From Haplomitrium mnioides (lineage: Eukaryota; Marchantiophyta; Haplomitriopsida; Calobryales), in NCBI GenBank assembly GCA_049999725.1, contig JBNGIS010008697.1:1-38097 (forward strand): a DNA stretch of 38,097 bases, in the 5' to 3' direction. Numbering within the stretch: position 1 is the first letter of the stretch; each line of letters starts with the position of its first letter. Below are positions 34,401-38,097 of this stretch, piece by piece. The position numbers and the translations under genes were made by a program. Under the pieces are notes generated by a model, which searched no databases, was not told where the DNA came from, and was given only the letters and a program-made list of their open reading frames with translations.

Positions 34401-35986
34401 GTTTGAATACCTCTCTTGTTCTCTTTAAAGTCTAGTTCGTTGGTTCTTCTTGCTTATCAATATCTTGCTTCTTTTCTTAATAGTCTACTCATGAGGCTCT
34501 TCTTGCTTATGAATATATCTCTTCTTCTCTTTATATTCTAATCATGAGGTTCTTCTTGCTTTCGAATACCTCTTTTCTTCCCTTAGCAGTCTAATCTTGA
34601 GGTTCTTCTTACTTTTGAATACCTCTCTTCTCCTCTTAATAGTTTAATCTTGAGGTTCTTCTTGCTTTTGAATACCTCTCTTCTTCTCTTGATAGTCTTA
34701 TCTTGAGGATCTTGTTGCTTATGAATATCTCTCTTCTTCTCTTGATAGTCTAATCATGGGGTTCTTCTTGCTTTTGAACAATTCTCTTCTTCTCTTTATA
34801 TTTACATCATGAGGTTCTTCTTGGTGTTGAATACATGTCTTCTTCTCTTTATAATCTAGTCTTGAGGTTCTTGCTGCTTTTCAATAGCTATCTTCTTCTC
34901 TTATTAGTCTAATCTTGAGGTTCTGCTTGCTTTTGAATCTCTATCTTCTTTTCTTAATAGTCTAATGTTGAGGTTCTTCTTGCTCATTAATATCTCTCTT
35001 CTTCTCTTAATAATCTAATCATGAGGTTCTTCTTACTTATGAATATCTCTCTTTCTCTCTTTATATTCTAATCATGAGGTTCTTCTTGCTTTTGAATACC
35101 TCACTTCTTCTCTTACTAATCTAATCTTGAGGTTCTTTTGGCATTTGAATACCTCTCTTCTTCTCTTAAGAGTCTAATCTTGATAGTATTCTTGCTTTTG
35201 AATATCAATCTCCTCTCTTAATAGTCTAATCTTGAGGTTCTTCTTTCTTTTGAACACCTCTCTTCTTTTCTCAATAGTCTAATCTTGAGGTTCTTCTTGC
35301 TTTTGAATACCTCTCTTCTTCTCTTACTAGTCTAATCTTGAGGTTCTTTTTGCTTTTGAGTACCTCTCTTCTTCTCTTAATAGTCTAATCTTGAGGCTCT
35401 TCTTGCTTTTGAATATCTATTTCTTCTCTTAATAGTCTAATTTTGAGGTTCTTCTTGCTTTTGAATACCTCTCTTCTTCTCTTAATAGTCTAATCTTGAG
35501 GTTCATGTTGCGTTTGAATACCTCTCTTCTTCTCCTTATAGTCTCGTCTCTAGGTTCTTCTTGCTTCTCAATATCTATCTTCTTCTCTTAAGAGTCTAAT
35601 CTTGAGGTTCTGCTTGCTTTTGAATCTCTATCTTCTTCTCTTAAAAGTGTAATGTTGAGATTGTTCTTGCTTATCAATATTTTTCTTTTTTCTTAATAAT
35701 CTAATCATGATGCTCCTCTTGCTTATGAATATCTCTCTTCTTCTCTATATATTCAAATCATGAGGTTTTTCTTGCTTTTGTATATCTCTTTTCTTTTCTT
35801 AATGATCTAATGTTGAGGTTCTTCTTTCTTTTGAATACCTCTCTTCTTCTACTAATAGTCTAATCTTAAGGTTCTTCTTGCTTTTTAATATCTATCTTCT
35901 TGTCTTAATGTTTTAATCTTGAGGTTCTTCTTGCTTCGTAATCTCTATCTTCTTCTCTTAATAGTATAATCTTAAGGTTCTTCTTG

Positions 35987-35996
35987 NNNNNNNNNN
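35987..35996. other. Assembly gap, 10 N, duplicated flanks
   Basis: The 44 bp before the gap (35943-35986) are identical to the 44 bp after it (35997-36040), including the AGTATAATCTTAAGG variant. This is most simply an unmerged overlap. Confidence 0.97.
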
Positions 35997-38097
35997 CTCT
36001 ATCTTCTTCTCTTAATAGTATAATCTTAAGGTTCTTCTTGCTTCTAAATATCTCTCTTCTTCTCTAAATAGTCTAATCATGAGGTTTTTCTTGCTTATGA
36101 ATATCTCTCTTCTTCTCTTCACTTTCTAATCGTGAGGTTTTTTTTTTTTTGCATTGAATACCTCTTTTCTTCTATTTATAATCTAATCTTGAGGTTCTTC
36201 TTGCTTGTCAATATATATCTTCTTCTCTTAATAGTCTAATCTTGAGGTTCTTCTTGCTTTTGAATCTCTATCTTCTTCTCTTAATAGTCTAATCTTGAAG
36301 ATCTTCTTGCTTGTGAATATCTCTCTTCTTCTCTTAACAGTCTAATCATGAGGTTCTTCTTGCTTATGAATATCTCTCTTCTTTTGTTTATATTCTAATC
36401 ATGACGTTCTTCTTGCTTTTGAATACGTTTCTTCTTCTCCTTATAGTCTAATCTTGAGGTTTCTTTTGTGTTTGAATACCTCTCTTCTTCTCTTTATAGT
36501 CTAGTCTGTTGATTCTTCTTGCTTCTCAATATCAATCTTCTTCTCTTTATAGTCTAATCTTGAGGTTCTACTTGCTTTTGAATCTCTATCTTCTTCTCTT
36601 GATAGCGTAGTGTTGAGATGGTTCTTGCTTATCAATATCTCTTTTTTTTCTTAATATTCTAATCATGAGGCTCTTCTTGGTAATAAATATCTCTCTTCTT
36701 CTATTTATATTTTAATCATGAGGTTCTTCTTGCTTTTTAAAACCTCTTTTCTTTTCTTAACGGCCTAATCTTGAGGTTCCTCTTGCTTTTGAATACCTCT
36801 CTTCTTCTCATTAGAGTCTAATTTTGAGATTTTCCTTGCTTTTTAATACCTCTATTCTTCTCATCATAGTCTAATCTTGAGGATCTTTTTGCTTATGAAT
36901 ATCTCTCTTCTACTCTTAATAGTCTAATCATGGGGTTGTTATTGCTTTTGAATATCTCTCTTCTTCGCTTTATATTCTAATCATGAGGTTCTTCTTGCTT
37001 TTGAATACCTCTTTTCTTTTCTTTATAGTCTAGTCTTGATGTTCTTGTTGCTTTTCAATAGTTCTCTTCTTCTCTTAATAGCCTAATCTTGAGGTTCTTC
37101 ATGCTTTTGAATCTCTATCTTCTTCTCTCAATAGTCCAATGTTGAGGTTCTTGTTGCTTATCAATATGTCTCTTCTTCTCTTAACAATCTAATCATGAGG
37201 TTCTTCTTGCTTATGAATATCTCTCTTTTTCTCTTTATATTCTAATCATAAGGTTCTTCTTGCTTTTGAATACCTCTATTCTTCTCTCACTAATCTAATC
37301 TTGAGGTTCTTTTTGCATTTGAATATCTCTCTTCTTCTCTTAATAGTCTAATCTTTTTGCATTTGAATATCTCTCTTCTTCTCTTAATAGTCTAATCTTG
37401 ATATTCTTCTTGCTTTTGAATGCCTATCTCCTCTCTTAAGAGTCTAATGTTGAGGTTCTTCTTTCTTTTGAATACCTCTCTTCTTTTCTTAATAGTCTAA
37501 TCTTGAGGTTCTTCTTGCGTTTGAATATCTATCTCTTCTCGGTTCATCTTCGTTTTGAATATCTATCTCTTCTCTTAATAGTCTAATCTTGAGGTTCTTC
37601 TTGCTTTTGTACACCTCTCTTCTTCTGTTACTAGTCTAATCTTGATGTTCTTCTTGCTTTTGAGTACCTCTCTTCTTCTCTTAATAGTCTAATCATGAGG
37701 TTCTTCTTACTTATGAATATCTCTCTTGTTCTGTTTTTATGCTAGTCATGAGGTTCTTCTTGCTTTTGAATACCTCTCTTCTTCTCTTAATAGTCTAATC
37801 ATGAGGTTCTTCTTGCTTTTGAATACCTCTTTTCTTCTCTTAATAGCCTAATGATGAAGTTTTTTGTGCTTTTCAATATCTATCATCTTCTCTTAAAGTC
37901 TAATCTTGAGGTTCTGCTTGCTTTTGAATCTCTATCTTCTTTTCTTAATAGTGTAATGTTGAGGTTGTTCTTGCTTATCAATATCTCTCTTCTTTTCTTA
38001 ATAATCTAATCATGAGGCTATTCTTGCTTATAAATATCTCTGTTCTTCTCTTTATATTCTAATCATGAGGTTCTTCTTGCTTTTGAATACCTCTTTT

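Larger units (their letters stand above)
21235..38097 (+). repeat. 53-bp satellite array, block 3
   Basis: About 312 copies of the same 53-bp monomer in the same orientation, running off the window end. It resumes at about monomer position 15-17, whereas block 2 stopped at about position 5. The element therefore does not sit between directly adjacent satellite bases. Long runs of near-consensus copies (for example 22020-22330 and 26200-26400) alternate with ordered sets of variant copies. Four assembly gaps lie inside. The minus-strand open frame at 22999-23259 is a by-product of the repeat. Confidence 0.97.

Noticed and set aside
5031-38097. CRISPR-like or telomeric array
   Set aside because: Monomers are contiguous with no unique spacers, and the unit is not a telomere repeat. 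The context is a plant nuclear genome.

Overview
This window looks like a repeat-dominated, probably heterochromatic piece of a land-plant nuclear genome. The evidence is eukaryotic: a very large tandem satellite, an LTR retrotransposon with plant-type ends, a plausible GT-AG intron, and scaffold gaps of exactly 10 or 100 N. The one recognisable cellular-type gene is a broken member of the family usually annotated DUF7869. From general knowledge that family is common in bryophytes, lycophytes, ferns and streptophyte algae, so a non-seed plant is my best guess, but the sequence does not prove it. There is no rRNA, tRNA, CRISPR array or intact protein-coding gene that I can support.

Layout: (1) 1-505, satellite of 53-bp monomers. 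(2) 506-5030, AT-rich unique DNA with a decayed DUF7869-type gene on the minus strand (about 5035 down to 1942, one predicted intron at 4707-3865). The gene is cut off by the satellite at its 5' end. (3) 5031-14451, satellite of about 178 monomers. (4) 14452-21234, a non-autonomous LTR retrotransposon. It has a 4.2-kb 5' LTR (TGT...ACA), a primer binding site at 18661, one gag-like frame broken only by amber codons, a polypurine tract at 20579, and a 3' LTR truncated to 643 bp. (5) 21235-38097, satellite of about 312 monomers, with four of the five assembly gaps.

About 70% of the window is satellite, all in one orientation. The two non-satellite blocks therefore look like insertions into, or remnants trapped in, one continuous array. 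Monomers fall into recognisable variant classes that recur in the same order, which indicates higher-order repeats. One block of about 24 monomers is present twice, about 4.07 kb apart.

No set of genes cooperates here. The common theme is decay. LTR-LTR differences and premature stops are mostly C-to-T type changes in CG or CAG/CTG contexts, as expected for methylated, silenced plant repeats. The most interesting observations are the satellite's higher-order organisation, the gag-only long-LTR element with only amber stops, its cluster of same-strand ACGTGG boxes, and a family of TATGC/GCATA palindromes in and beside the DUF7869 pseudogene. I cannot judge from the sequence alone whether any of these is undescribed.
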